A DNA stretch of 64,000 nt from JBMFVE01 sp049966155 (GTDB taxonomy: Bacteria; Bacteroidota; Ignavibacteria; Kryptoniales; JAKASW01): assembly GCA_049966155.1 (NCBI GenBank), contig JBMFVE010000002.1, forward strand, positions 338,931 to 402,930. Direction: 5' to 3'. Of this stretch, positions 27,563 through 35,570 are shown piece by piece. The notes beneath the pieces were generated by a model, which saw nothing but the letters and a program-made list of their open reading frames with translations, was not told where the DNA came from and ran no database searches. The translations under genes and the position numbers were made by a program. Position 1 is the first letter of the stretch. Every line of letters starts with the position of its first letter.

Positions 27563-28145
27563 TGCTAAACCGAAATGAAGATTGAATCAAACGAAAATTT
27601 TCAACTACATATTGCAGCCCGGTTCCCAGTGTTATTACCGTTATTACAAGCATGGAGTAGTAAAGCACGTCCCCGTTGAGTATGATCATTGTCATAGTTC
27701 TCAGAGCGCCAAATGAATCTCTTGCAATAACTGCAATCAGGACTGTGTATATAAAAACCATTTGAAGTGCTGTTTTAATTTTCGCGGTGTAGTTAGTGTG
27801 AACTGTCTGACCGCGTAATTCAGACAAAGATCTCAAAATTGTAATTGAAATATCTCTAAAGACAATTGCCCATACCATCCACCATTGCGCAAACCCATCA
27901 GCTGCAAATACAAAGAATGCCGAGCTGGTTAAAATTTTGTCGGCAAGCGGGTCAAGAAATATCCCCCATCTGCTAATTTTTCCCATTCGCCTTGCAACCC
28001 AGCCGTCATACCAATCAGTTAGTGCTGCAATTAAGAACACAAACAAAGCAATTTGCCTCAGCACTATCCTCTCGCTTAAAAAAAGAATTACAAAGATTGG
28101 CGTCAGGATTATCCTCAGTACAGTAAGTTGATTTGGAAGAGTCAT
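27540..28145 (-). CDS. pgsA: CDP-diacylglycerol-glycerol-3-phosphate 3-phosphatidyltransferase
   Basis: 201 residues, about five membrane segments. The CDP-alcohol phosphotransferase motif D-x2-DG-x2-AR-x8-G-x3-D-x3-D is present (DWYDGWVARRMG, then WGIFLDPLADK). It makes phosphatidylglycerophosphate in the inner membrane. It is the first gene of the pgsA-pgpA-cinA-thpR-recA-recX operon; the predicted transcript start is one or two bases from the ATG. Confidence 0.93.
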   Translation of the reverse strand: MTLPNQLTVLRIILTPIFVILFLSERIVLRQIALFVFLIAALTDWYDGWVARRMGKISRWGIFLDPLADKILTSSAFFVFAADGFAQWWMVWAIVFRDISITILRSLSELRGQTVHTNYTAKIKTALQMVFIYTVLIAVIARDSFGALRTMTMIILNGDVLYYSMLVITVITLGTGLQYVVENFRLIQSSFRFSSGRAESE

Positions 28146-28304
28146 TTGAAGAATTTATACACAGCACAACTGTTGTTCAAGGCTTGTGTAAAAAAGATGA
28201 TTCAAATGCCTCCGCCGGAATAACCACAATCGAAATCAATCCCGTAAACGATGGTTTTAGCTCACTTTTATCAAACAACATAAGATAAAAGACCGATGCT
28301 GAAC
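28146..28304. other. Divergent intergenic region pgsA / susC
   Basis: 159 bases. The pgsA-side promoter occupies the first 35 bases. I see no reading frame, tRNA or clear terminator in the rest. Confidence 0.5.
28150..28180 (-). promoter_or_regulatory. Promoter of pgsA-recA operon, with palindrome in the spacer
   Basis: Minus strand: TTG at 28180-28178, 20 bases, TAAATTCT at 28157-28150. A perfect 11-base palindrome (ACAAC-A-GTTGT on the minus strand, 28166-28176) lies between the two elements. The wider GAACAACAGTTG resembles the GAAC-N4-GTTC LexA site with one mismatch. Promoter likely; repressor identity is speculation. Confidence 0.5.
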
Positions 28305-28335
28305 TTGACAATCCAATATCCCGTCGTTATATTTC
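28305..28335 (+). promoter_or_regulatory. Promoter of the susC-susD operon
   Basis: TTGACA at 28305-28310; counted from TTG there are 20 bases to TATATTTC at 28328-28335. It reads equally well as a sigma-70 site (17-base spacer to TATATT) and as the Bacteroidota form. The predicted transcript start is near 28339, so the leader before the GTG at 28696 is about 355 bases. Confidence 0.6.
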
Positions 28336-28338
28336 AAC

Positions 28339-28695
28339 GTTGCTATGTTGGTGATAAAGCAGTACTTACATAAGACGGGCAAATGGGCGAAAGTTGCTGG
28401 CTGGTCCCTTGCTGGTGTCTCGTCTTAATTAAATAATTCTTTTTGTCTGAAGAGCCGAGAAATTTTCTCTTGGCGCAACTGTTTTGTTCCGATTTCGTTG
28501 GACGATTTTACCATTACAGAAGAAAAAGAATTTATGACAGTGTTTCAGACCAAAGTCCAAAAAGAGAGGCGGGCCGGTTTTTCGACAAAGCAGTGCTCGA
28601 AACTACGCTCTGCCAGTCTTCCTTATTTTCAAAGTAAACCCACTCAACAACTAAATCCCCACCAGAGTCAAATCAAAAAACAAAGGAGGTATCAC
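28339..28695 (+). other. Long 5' leader of susC with possible hairpins
   Basis: About 355 bases without a convincing gene. TAAGACG at 28371-28377 pairs with CGTCTTA at 28421-28427, followed by an AT-rich stretch ending CTTTTTG. GCCGAGA at 28454-28460 pairs with TCTTGGC at 28468-28474. The susC frame is open back to a TTG at 28498, but that would place 66 hydrophilic residues before the signal peptide, so I treat it as untranslated. No riboswitch class recognised. Confidence 0.4.
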
Positions 28696-31600
28696 GTGAG
28701 AAGGTTCACCTTCGTTTCTACAGCTCTGGCTGTGTCACTTGTTCTATTTGCTGCCTCGGCGTGGGCGCAAACGGGGACAATAAAAGGTAAAATTACAGAC
28801 CAGCAAACTGGAGAAGCATTGCCTGGTGCTACAGTTGTGCTCGAGAAAACATCACTTGGAGCAGCAACTGACATTGATGGCAACTACACAATCCAGAAAG
28901 TTCCAAAAGGCTCTTACAGGCTCGTTGCCAGGTACATTGGATATCAAGAGGTGACGCGCAATGTGAGGGTTGGAGAAGGAGAGACAATTACCCTTAACAT
29001 CCAGCTAATTCCAAGCGGACTCACCACAAGTCCAGTGGTCGTTACCGCTATAGGTACCCAAACCTCCAGAGAGAGGCTTGGAACCGACGTATCTTCTGTA
29101 GCTGGACAATCGCTCGTACTTACAGGTGTTCATGATGTTACAACCAGCTTAGCTGCAAAAGCACCTGGAGTTTACACGACCGAAACAGGAGGAGATCCGG
29201 GAGCAGCTACCAGAATTATTCTTCGCGGTGTTCGCTCGCTACAAAATAACAACCAGCCCCTCATAGTTCTTGATGGTGTCCCTATATTTAATACAACTAT
29301 CGGAACAGATAACGTCGCTGGCGTCTCGGCATTCTCAACCATAAACGACATCAACCCGGAGGATATCCAATCTGTCGAAATTTACAAGGGACCATCAGCA
29401 GCGGCAATCTGGGGTTCAAGGGCAGCCAACGGAGTTATTGTTATTACAACTAAAATGGGACACTTTTCGCCAAACAGAAAAGTGAACATTTCCTTAAGGT
29501 CAAGTATACAGTATGATCACCTGATGAGAGAGGAGCCATTGCAAACACAATTTGGTCAGGGGGGAAATGGTGCATACATATTTGGTTCTTCGCTTAGCTG
29601 GGGCGATAGGATTGTGGACCGATCTGGGGGCGCGGACAGCCTCAGCAGGACCAACTATCCATACGCCACCATCGTACAGAAAAATTCAAAGCAGATTTTT
29701 GACCATGCTGCTGAAATATTCCGTTCCCCAATCTCACAGGAATATGGCGTCACGTTAAGCGGAGGCGACGAAACGGGAAACTTCTACCTGGATGTCGATC
29801 GCCTCGGCCAACTTGGAACAATACTTGCTAATTCAAGCTTCAACAGAACGTCAATCAGAGCAGATGTTTCAAGGGCTTACAGCAATCACCTGACCATGGA
29901 GGTTAACGCAGCTTACATAAACAGCAGCACAGATAGAATTCAGCAAGGTTCCAACATATCCGGCTTGTTATTGGGGGCATATCGTACACCTCCTGATTTT
30001 AACAACCAGCCGTATATTGTGGACTATGTATCCCCAACAGGAAAGGTCAGCTACGGAATTCAACGGACATATCGTAACCCGGAAGGAAACCCTGCCAAAC
30101 GAATGGGATATAACAACCCATTTTTCACAATCTATCAGGATCCAAGTACATTCGTTACAAATCGATTAATAGGATCAGGGCAAATTTCATACGATCCCGT
30201 AAGCTGGTTTGACCTGACTTACCGTGCCGGGGTTGACTATCTCACCAACCAGCAAAATACCACACTGGCTTACTGGGATGCCAGCCAGCCGAAGGGACAA
30301 TTTTATCAAAATGTAATTGAGCAATATCAGGTTAATTCTGATCTGCAAGCCCGAATTGACCGGGAATTGAGTTCTGAACTCGAAAGCTCGTTGTTGGTTG
30401 GGTTCCACCTTGATCAGCAGAGTTATAACAGCACGGGAGTTACAGCTACCGGATTTATAATCCCGACCGGTCCCCCATCCTTCGGCAATGCTACAAGCTA
30501 TGTCCCGGGACAGGGCAAAACTATTGTCAGAAACGCTGCATTGTACGGACAGTTGAGTTTGAGTATGTACAGCCAGTTATATCTCACCCTGGCAGGTCGA
30601 GACGAGAGCTCGTCAACTTATGGCCCGTCAACTGCCGGACTCTACTTTTATCCGTCAGCCAGCATCGCATGGGACTTTTCCAAACTCCCATTCTTACAGG
30701 ACAACACAATTTTGTCTTACGGCAAACTGAGAGCAGCAATAGGGACTGCAGCAAACCAACCACCCGTCTATTCTACACTGACATATTACGTTGGTAATCC
30801 AGTCTTTGGAAATGGCTGGGGTCCGGCCATTGGACTACAATACTACGGCGGTGGCGTGGCGGTCTCTTCACAAATGGGTAACCCATCACTTGGACCTGAA
30901 CGAACTACTGAAACCGAATTTGGACTTGACCTGCGGTTTTTCCACGACCGCGCTTCCCTGAGCGTGACACAGTACTTTGATAAAAGCAGTGACGCCGTCC
31001 TTGGTTTGACAGTCGCACCGTCGACAGGATTCCAGAGCAGGGTGGCCAATGCTGCAACTCTTGAAAACAGAGGTACTGAACTCCAGTTAATGGCTGAATG
31101 GCTGCGGTTAGGCCAATTCTCCTGGTCTACCACTGTTAACTGGTCAACAAACCGCAATAAGGTCACCAGTCTATCTGGCGTAACAAATGTATTCCTCGAT
31201 GGCTTTACAGACCCATATTCCGCTGCTGTCCTCAACGAACCGGTTGGCGTTCTATATGGAACAAGATGGGAACGTGATGCAAACGGTAAGCTCGTACTCG
31301 ATGCAAATGGATTCCCACAGGTTGCAGCTACTCCAGGCGTAATAGGTGATCCAAATCCCAAGTGGCGCGCTGGTATTATAAACACATTTAGATTTGAAAG
31401 ACTGACACTGAATGTGCTGGTCGACATTAAGCAGGGTGGCCAGGTATGGAATGGTACAAAAGGTGCATTGTCCTACTTTGGCAAGGCTGGATATCAGAAC
31501 TGGTGGACAACGATCTCTGCACAGCAGGCAACAACCCTGAAAAACTACGATGGATATACAGTTGCCCAGATGGCTCAGGGAGCTGACTGGGGTATATCCA

Positions 31601-31998
31601 AGATGCCGGCAAGCGCTGCATTCAGGAAAAATGCTGATGGAACATACTCATTCAGGGGGTATGTTGCCGACTTTGGCGGCGGCCCTGTCATCATAGATGA
31701 ATCGTATTTCTACGACGGCCCAGGTTCAGGATTTACCGGGCCATCAGAGCAATTCGTCGAAGATGGAAGCTACGTAAGACTTCGAGAACTTTCACTGACA
31801 TATACACTGCCATTAACAGTCTTTGGGCTGCAAAGCCTGAACATAAGCTTGATAGGCCGAAACCTCGCTCTGTGGACTAAATACACAGGAGTTGATCCGG
31901 AAGGCAACCTTACCGGCCCAAGCAACGGCCAGGGTCTCGACTATTTTAATAACCCGAGTGTCAAGACCTACATCTTGTCACTACAGTTGAACTATTAA
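28696..31998 (+). CDS. SusC/RagA-family TonB-dependent outer membrane transporter
   Basis: 1100 residues from the GTG at 28696, 6 bases after a perfect AGGAGG (28684-28689). A signal peptide ends at ASAWAQ. A CarboxypepD_reg-like domain follows (about 30-110), then a TonB-box-like stretch, the plug domain with RGVRSLQNNNQPLIVLDGVP (SusC signature), and a long 22-strand-type beta-barrel ending in YILSLQLNY. With SusD it imports a large substrate, often a glycan or peptide, powered by TonB. No sugar hydrolase or regulator adjoins it, so the substrate cannot be inferred. Confidence 0.93.
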   Translation: MRRFTFVSTALAVSLVLFAASAWAQTGTIKGKITDQQTGEALPGATVVLEKTSLGAATDIDGNYTIQKVPKGSYRLVARYIGYQEVTRNVRVGEGETITLNIQLIPSGLTTSPVVVTAIGTQTSRERLGTDVSSVAGQSLVLTGVHDVTTSLAAKAPGVYTTETGGDPGAATRIILRGVRSLQNNNQPLIVLDGVPIFNTTIGTDNVAGVSAFSTINDINPEDIQSVEIYKGPSAAAIWGSRAANGVIVITTKMGHFSPNRKVNISLRSSIQYDHLMREEPLQTQFGQGGNGAYIFGSSLSWGDRIVDRSGGADSLSRTNYPYATIVQKNSKQIFDHAAEIFRSPISQEYGVTLSGGDETGNFYLDVDRLGQLGTILANSSFNRTSIRADVSRAYSNHLTMEVNAAYINSSTDRIQQGSNISGLLLGAYRTPPDFNNQPYIVDYVSPTGKVSYGIQRTYRNPEGNPAKRMGYNNPFFTIYQDPSTFVTNRLIGSGQISYDPVSWFDLTYRAGVDYLTNQQNTTLAYWDASQPKGQFYQNVIEQYQVNSDLQARIDRELSSELESSLLVGFHLDQQSYNSTGVTATGFIIPTGPPSFGNATSYVPGQGKTIVRNAALYGQLSLSMYSQLYLTLAGRDESSSTYGPSTAGLYFYPSASIAWDFSKLPFLQDNTILSYGKLRAAIGTAANQPPVYSTLTYYVGNPVFGNGWGPAIGLQYYGGGVAVSSQMGNPSLGPERTTETEFGLDLRFFHDRASLSVTQYFDKSSDAVLGLTVAPSTGFQSRVANAATLENRGTELQLMAEWLRLGQFSWSTTVNWSTNRNKVTSLSGVTNVFLDGFTDPYSAAVLNEPVGVLYGTRWERDANGKLVLDANGFPQVAATPGVIGDPNPKWRAGIINTFRFERLTLNVLVDIKQGGQVWNGTKGALSYFGKAGYQNWWTTISAQQATTLKNYDGYTVAQMAQGADWGISKMPASAAFRKNADGTYSFRGYVADFGGGPVIIDESYFYDGPGSGFTGPSEQFVEDGSYVRLRELSLTYTLPLTVFGLQSLNISLIGRNLALWTKYTGVDPEGNLTGPSNGQGLDYFNNPSVKTYILSLQLNY

Positions 31999-32015
31999 GA
32001 TTGGAGCAGGAGATA

Positions 32016-33413
32016 ATGAAAAGTATAAAAATTATTCTTGTTGCAGCGGCCTTTGCAGGATTCATCGGAGGTTGCAAGTCGTTCACGAAAGGATACGACG
32101 TGAATCCTCTTGCTCCGTCCGATGCGCCTTCTACGTCGCTGTTCGTCAGTGCACAGGGAGCATTTGACGAGTTTATGGAGGGATATCCGGCCCAGATGGC
32201 AAGCATGTGGGCGCAACAGGTAACTGGATCTGACCGACAGTTCACAGGTTACTATAACTACAATACTTCAGCTCAGGACTACCAGAACGACTGGGCTACA
32301 GCCTACACTGGAGTCCTTGAGAATTTAAGACTTGTTGAAACAAAAGCAGCAAGTGCCGGACAGATGAACCTGGTGGGGGCTGCAAAAATACTCGAAGGTA
32401 TCCAGATGGGCACAGTAGCTGCTTTGTGGGGAGACGTTCCTTATTCGCAGGCAGCACAACCGACCGTAACATTGACCCCAAAATTTGATCGACAGGACTC
32501 AGTTTACGCAGAGGTTCAGGCAACACTTGATGCAGGAATAGCGACACTATCTGCCAATAAGACAGTTCTCCCGGTGGACATTTTCTCATCCAATGGAGAC
32601 CCCAATGCCTGGCTTAGAGCAGCACATTCTGCAAAAGCAAGATACCTGATGCATGTCGCAAGGCACGCTGGATACAGCTCCACAATTCTTAATCAAATTA
32701 TATCTGAGGCACAACAGGGGATCCTGGACCTCAAAGGAGCGCAGGATTGGATGATGCCCCATAAGTCGGGTACCTACAATGGTGATATGAACCTCTGGTA
32801 CTCATTTATGGGTTACGACAGACCCGGTTATATGGACGCCAGCAAGAATTTCGTTATTCCTATGGTCAAAGCACTTGCTCGAGACGGAAAGACAAACGAT
32901 AGTGGGCGGGTGGCTTACTATTACAGTGCCAATGGAAAGGATCTTAATACCGCTCAGGGTGGGGCATACTCAGCTACATCTTCCTACCCGTTTTTCCGCG
33001 CTTCCGAAACTTACCTCCTTATGGCAGAGGCTTATGCCCGACTCGGAGATCAGGCAAATGCTATTGCCAACCTCAACAATGCCAGGCAGTACAATGACAA
33101 CGTGTTTGGTGACAAGTCCCTTCCTTACACGGCTGCGGATTTTCCAAACTCAGGTGCATTGCTGCAGGCTATCTTCAATGAAGAATACCTCTCCCTCATG
33201 CATCAGGTGGAGGTATTTAACTTCTTAAGGAGAATTAATTTTCAGATTCAATATCAGGATTCTACAGGTAAGACTGTCCAGCTGACCCCGACTGTGGGCA
33301 CACAATTCCCGCAGAGGTTTTTCTACCCGACGAATGAATTGACGGCGAACCCAAATACACCTCCTCAGGTTACGGCTGATTTATTTAAACCAACTCTTGT
33401 TAACACACCGTAA
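32016..33413 (+). CDS. SusD/RagB-family surface lipoprotein
   Basis: 465 residues from the ATG at 32016, preceded by AGGAG. The signal peptide ends in a lipobox-like FIGGC near residue 18, so the mature protein starts at a lipidated Cys. The N-terminal helical TPR-like core and the RASETYLLMAEAYARLG and IFNEEYLSLMHQVEVFNFLRR segments are diagnostic of the SusD fold. It forms the lid of the SusC pore and binds substrate. It lies 17 bases after susC; a terminator follows. Confidence 0.92.
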   Translation: MKSIKIILVAAAFAGFIGGCKSFTKGYDVNPLAPSDAPSTSLFVSAQGAFDEFMEGYPAQMASMWAQQVTGSDRQFTGYYNYNTSAQDYQNDWATAYTGVLENLRLVETKAASAGQMNLVGAAKILEGIQMGTVAALWGDVPYSQAAQPTVTLTPKFDRQDSVYAEVQATLDAGIATLSANKTVLPVDIFSSNGDPNAWLRAAHSAKARYLMHVARHAGYSSTILNQIISEAQQGILDLKGAQDWMMPHKSGTYNGDMNLWYSFMGYDRPGYMDASKNFVIPMVKALARDGKTNDSGRVAYYYSANGKDLNTAQGGAYSATSSYPFFRASETYLLMAEAYARLGDQANAIANLNNARQYNDNVFGDKSLPYTAADFPNSGALLQAIFNEEYLSLMHQVEVFNFLRRINFQIQYQDSTGKTVQLTPTVGTQFPQRFFYPTNELTANPNTPPQVTADLFKPTLVNTP

Positions 33414-33440
33414 CAATTTTTAAATCGTCGCCAATTACAC

Positions 33441-33480
33441 ATCCCCCTGCCGGTAATGCTGACCAGGGGGATTTTTTTTG
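33441..33480 (+). terminator. Intrinsic terminator after susD
   Basis: ATCCCCCTG at 33441-33449 pairs with CAGGGGGAT at 33464-33472 (9-bp stem) followed by eight T. It ends where the facing cytochrome gene stops (33481), so it may serve the plus-strand transcript mainly. Confidence 0.85.
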
Positions 33481-34038
33481 CTATTTTTTGGGAATTGGAT
33501 GCGCAATTTTCGCACTGTCGGCGTGGAAATCGAAACCTCTGAAAAATGGACTTTGAGAATTATGACACCGGGTGCATACTTCACCTGAGGATGGAACCAC
33601 CAGACCGTAATCTGAAGCTCTGGCAGTACCTTCATAAATTGACTTCATTATTGTAGCTTTCCAGTATCCACTCCCGGCTCCGTGACATGATTCACAGCCT
33701 ACACCATCTTCCGCAGAGTAAGTCGACTCAAAGCGACTCGCTGGCAGGCCATATCCGGTAACGTGACATCTCAGGCATTCAGGACTTTTCTGTGGATCAC
33801 CAAGACCCCTTGATTTTGCTATTGCTTTGGCGGTGTCCGAGGCCAGGTCAGCAAATGCCTGCGCATGTCTGGAATGCTGCCAAATGACATACTGACCGCC
33901 TCCCCTTTCCGCACTGTGGCACATCTTACATTTCTTGACCCCGACATAATTGTAACTCGATGAATCTGCAACATCTGCAGCATACGCTGTGAAGACTGTT
34001 AACATGAAGACCAACAGAGAGATGTGTAGCTTAAGCAT
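33481..34038 (-). CDS. Tetraheme c-type cytochrome, c554 family
   Basis: 185 residues from the ATG at 34038, preceded by AAGGAG; the frame extends upstream to 34092 but without a signal peptide there. The signal peptide ends at TAYA. Four CxxCH sites are at about residues 37-41, 88-92, 115-119 and 155-159 (CKMCH, CLRCH, CESCH, CTRCH). YVGVKKCKMCH followed by QYVIWQHSRHAQAF is the typical start of the cytochrome c554 family. It should be periplasmic and carry electrons. It lies downstream of the cytochrome-porin gene, separated by a terminator-like hairpin. Confidence 0.9.
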   Translation of the reverse strand: MLKLHISLLVFMLTVFTAYAADVADSSSYNYVGVKKCKMCHSAERGGGQYVIWQHSRHAQAFADLASDTAKAIAKSRGLGDPQKSPECLRCHVTGYGLPASRFESTYSAEDGVGCESCHGAGSGYWKATIMKSIYEGTARASDYGLVVPSSGEVCTRCHNSQSPFFRGFDFHADSAKIAHPIPKK

Positions 34039-34073
34039 TTTATTTTTCTCCTTGTCCAGTGAAAATATCCATA

Positions 34074-34114
34074 ATAAAAATCGGCGGCACATAGTTTTAT
34101 TGTGTGCCGCCGAT
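34074..34114 (-). terminator. Strong terminator-like hairpin between cytochrome-porin and tetraheme cytochrome
   Basis: ATCGGCGGCACA at 34080-34091 pairs with TGTGCCGCCGAT at 34103-34114 (12-bp stem); on the minus strand it is followed by TTTTTATTAT. It should end or attenuate the porin transcript, giving less of the downstream tetraheme cytochrome. Confidence 0.85.
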
Positions 34115-34128
34115 TCATAACATTTAAA

Positions 34129-35361
34129 TTACCAGATTGCTATTGCCCTAACCTGGAACTGACCATATGTTGCATTACCTGCCGGCGTCTGAGTCGTCTT
34201 ATTCTGATACTCAGCAATAAACTGGATGCCATTGTTTAAAGGAACATTGGCACAAAGGGTTATCGCATTTATGCTATTGCTTGATTTGTTTGTAGCTGGA
34301 TCAAAGTTGTCATAACGCAGACCGAGCCAGAGATTGTCATTAACACCATAGTCAAACTCAGCAAAATATCCATTGCTGTTAAATGTTCCATCCACACTGT
34401 TAGCAGTATAATCGTAACTCTTGTCACTACCATATCCATAACCAGCAAGAAGTAATGAGTTCTTTACGACCGGATAACTGGCAAAAAAGGCAAGGCGGTC
34501 ATAGCTATTCTGGAAATAGTTCGACGTATTCTTTACGGGCAGGTCTACATTGCCGTGGTAATAGAGTACACTTAATCCACCACCGTCGTCAGTAAGAATC
34601 TGATTAACGAGCATCTGAATATCCTTGCTGTTAAACGAAGATGGATTTGCTGCCTGAGTCTTTACCAGTCCCCCACCTTTGGCAGGTTCGCCAGAAGAGT
34701 TCAATCCATTGAACACGGTAAAGGAAAGAGCAGTTCTGTTGTAATGCACCTGAAAATCTACCCCAACCTGGTCAATTCCCCATAACTTATAAAGGGTTGG
34801 TTGGTTGTAGTTCGGCATGACGGTTTCAAAAAGTGGACGCGAAAGAGAGATGGGCCGATCTGAAGCCCCATATCCTTCAAATGGATGAAATACACCACCC
34901 CTCAATGAAAAGAAGAGGTCTTGTTTTCCCCAGTTGTATCTTAAATAGCCGTTCTCTATTTCTGCAGTACCATCTGGCACCATTGAAAGCTCAACTATGG
35001 TAGACCAGTTCTTTGCAAACGACATGGTGATCGGATAAAAAGTTATCTCGTTGAATACCCCCTGTGTTGAACTGGATGTGTTGCCTGCCGCATCCTTACT
35101 GTGAGAATATACAAAGCTTAATTGCTCCCTGAATGCGGTGAAATCACCGAACTTAGTAGGTGTTTCCGTCTTTCCGATTTCTTCGGGCATCCGATAGCCT
35201 GCTGCTCTGAACTGGTAGCCAAATTCGTTAAGACGTGGAATGACTGTATGACAGGCTGTGCACTCCATATTATAGCGTCTTGCAAAATTAGGCATCGCAT
35301 ACGTACTCCCTGTGACCAGCAATAAGAAGAGAAGCACTAATGCTGTTCTGGCGTTTTTCAA
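34129..35361 (-). CDS. Outer-membrane cytochrome-porin fusion (one heme, Cyc2-like)
   Basis: 410 residues from a TTG at 35361, chosen because it starts directly at the signal peptide (KNARTALVLL to GSTYA); the frame extends to 35451 with a hydrophobic but unlikely leader. Mature protein starts MPNFARRYNMECTACHTVIP, with CxxCH at residues 34-38, then RLNEFGYQF and AAGY. This matches the N-terminal pattern of Cyc2, P-x-FAR-x5-CxxCH-x3-P-x-L-x2-FG. The remaining about 340 residues alternate as amphipathic beta strands and end in an aromatic residue (IAIW), as in porins. Known Cyc2 proteins move electrons through the outer membrane from Fe(II); that role here is inference. Confidence 0.72.
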   Translation of the reverse strand: MKNARTALVLLFLLLVTGSTYAMPNFARRYNMECTACHTVIPRLNEFGYQFRAAGYRMPEEIGKTETPTKFGDFTAFREQLSFVYSHSKDAAGNTSSSTQGVFNEITFYPITMSFAKNWSTIVELSMVPDGTAEIENGYLRYNWGKQDLFFSLRGGVFHPFEGYGASDRPISLSRPLFETVMPNYNQPTLYKLWGIDQVGVDFQVHYNRTALSFTVFNGLNSSGEPAKGGGLVKTQAANPSSFNSKDIQMLVNQILTDDGGGLSVLYYHGNVDLPVKNTSNYFQNSYDRLAFFASYPVVKNSLLLAGYGYGSDKSYDYTANSVDGTFNSNGYFAEFDYGVNDNLWLGLRYDNFDPATNKSSNSINAITLCANVPLNNGIQFIAEYQNKTTQTPAGNATYGQFQVRAIAIW

Positions 35362-35499
35362 AACTACAATTTCAAAGCTCTTTTTATTGAATGGAAATGG
35401 AAAAAAGCCCCAAAAACAAAAAAGGTACAACCCGGAAGGGAAAAATGCCACAAAAAGACATCTGATCTGTAAGTAGATTCAACACTCTCTCCCCTTTTT

Positions 35500-35551
35500 A
35501 AAAAAGCCTGGAGCTCAGCGATAAATAATGGGAATTTTGAACCAGAGCTCC
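35500..35551 (-). terminator. Intrinsic terminator after trpB2
   Basis: GGAGCTC (35510-35516) pairs with GAGCTCC (35545-35551) around a 28-base loop; on the minus strand the stem is followed by AGGC and six T. An alternative pairing GCCTGG/CCAGGC extends it. The rest of 35362-35570 must hold the promoter of the cytochrome-porin; the best candidate I see has a 23-base spacer, outside the local norm. Confidence 0.6.
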
Positions 35552-35570
35552 GACCATCTACCAGGCAGGA

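Noticed and set aside
28371..28427. Possible riboswitch in the susC leader
   Set aside because: The helix is short and I find no conserved core of a known class; kept only as an unexplained leader.
28498..28695. In-frame 66-residue N-terminal extension of SusC from a TTG
   Set aside because: A perfect AGGAGG and GTG at 28696 start directly at a good signal peptide; an extension would bury that signal.
30843..31427. 194-codon minus-strand frame opposite susC
   Set aside because: Shadow frame caused by codon bias of susC; no promoter or ribosome site.
34981..35325. Plus-strand open frames opposite the cytochrome-porin
   Set aside because: No ribosome site, no recognisable protein, and they lie entirely under a real gene.
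35362..35451. Longer N-terminus of the cytochrome-porin from 35451
   Set aside because: It would add a Phe-rich stretch before a normal signal peptide; the TTG at 35361 fits better.
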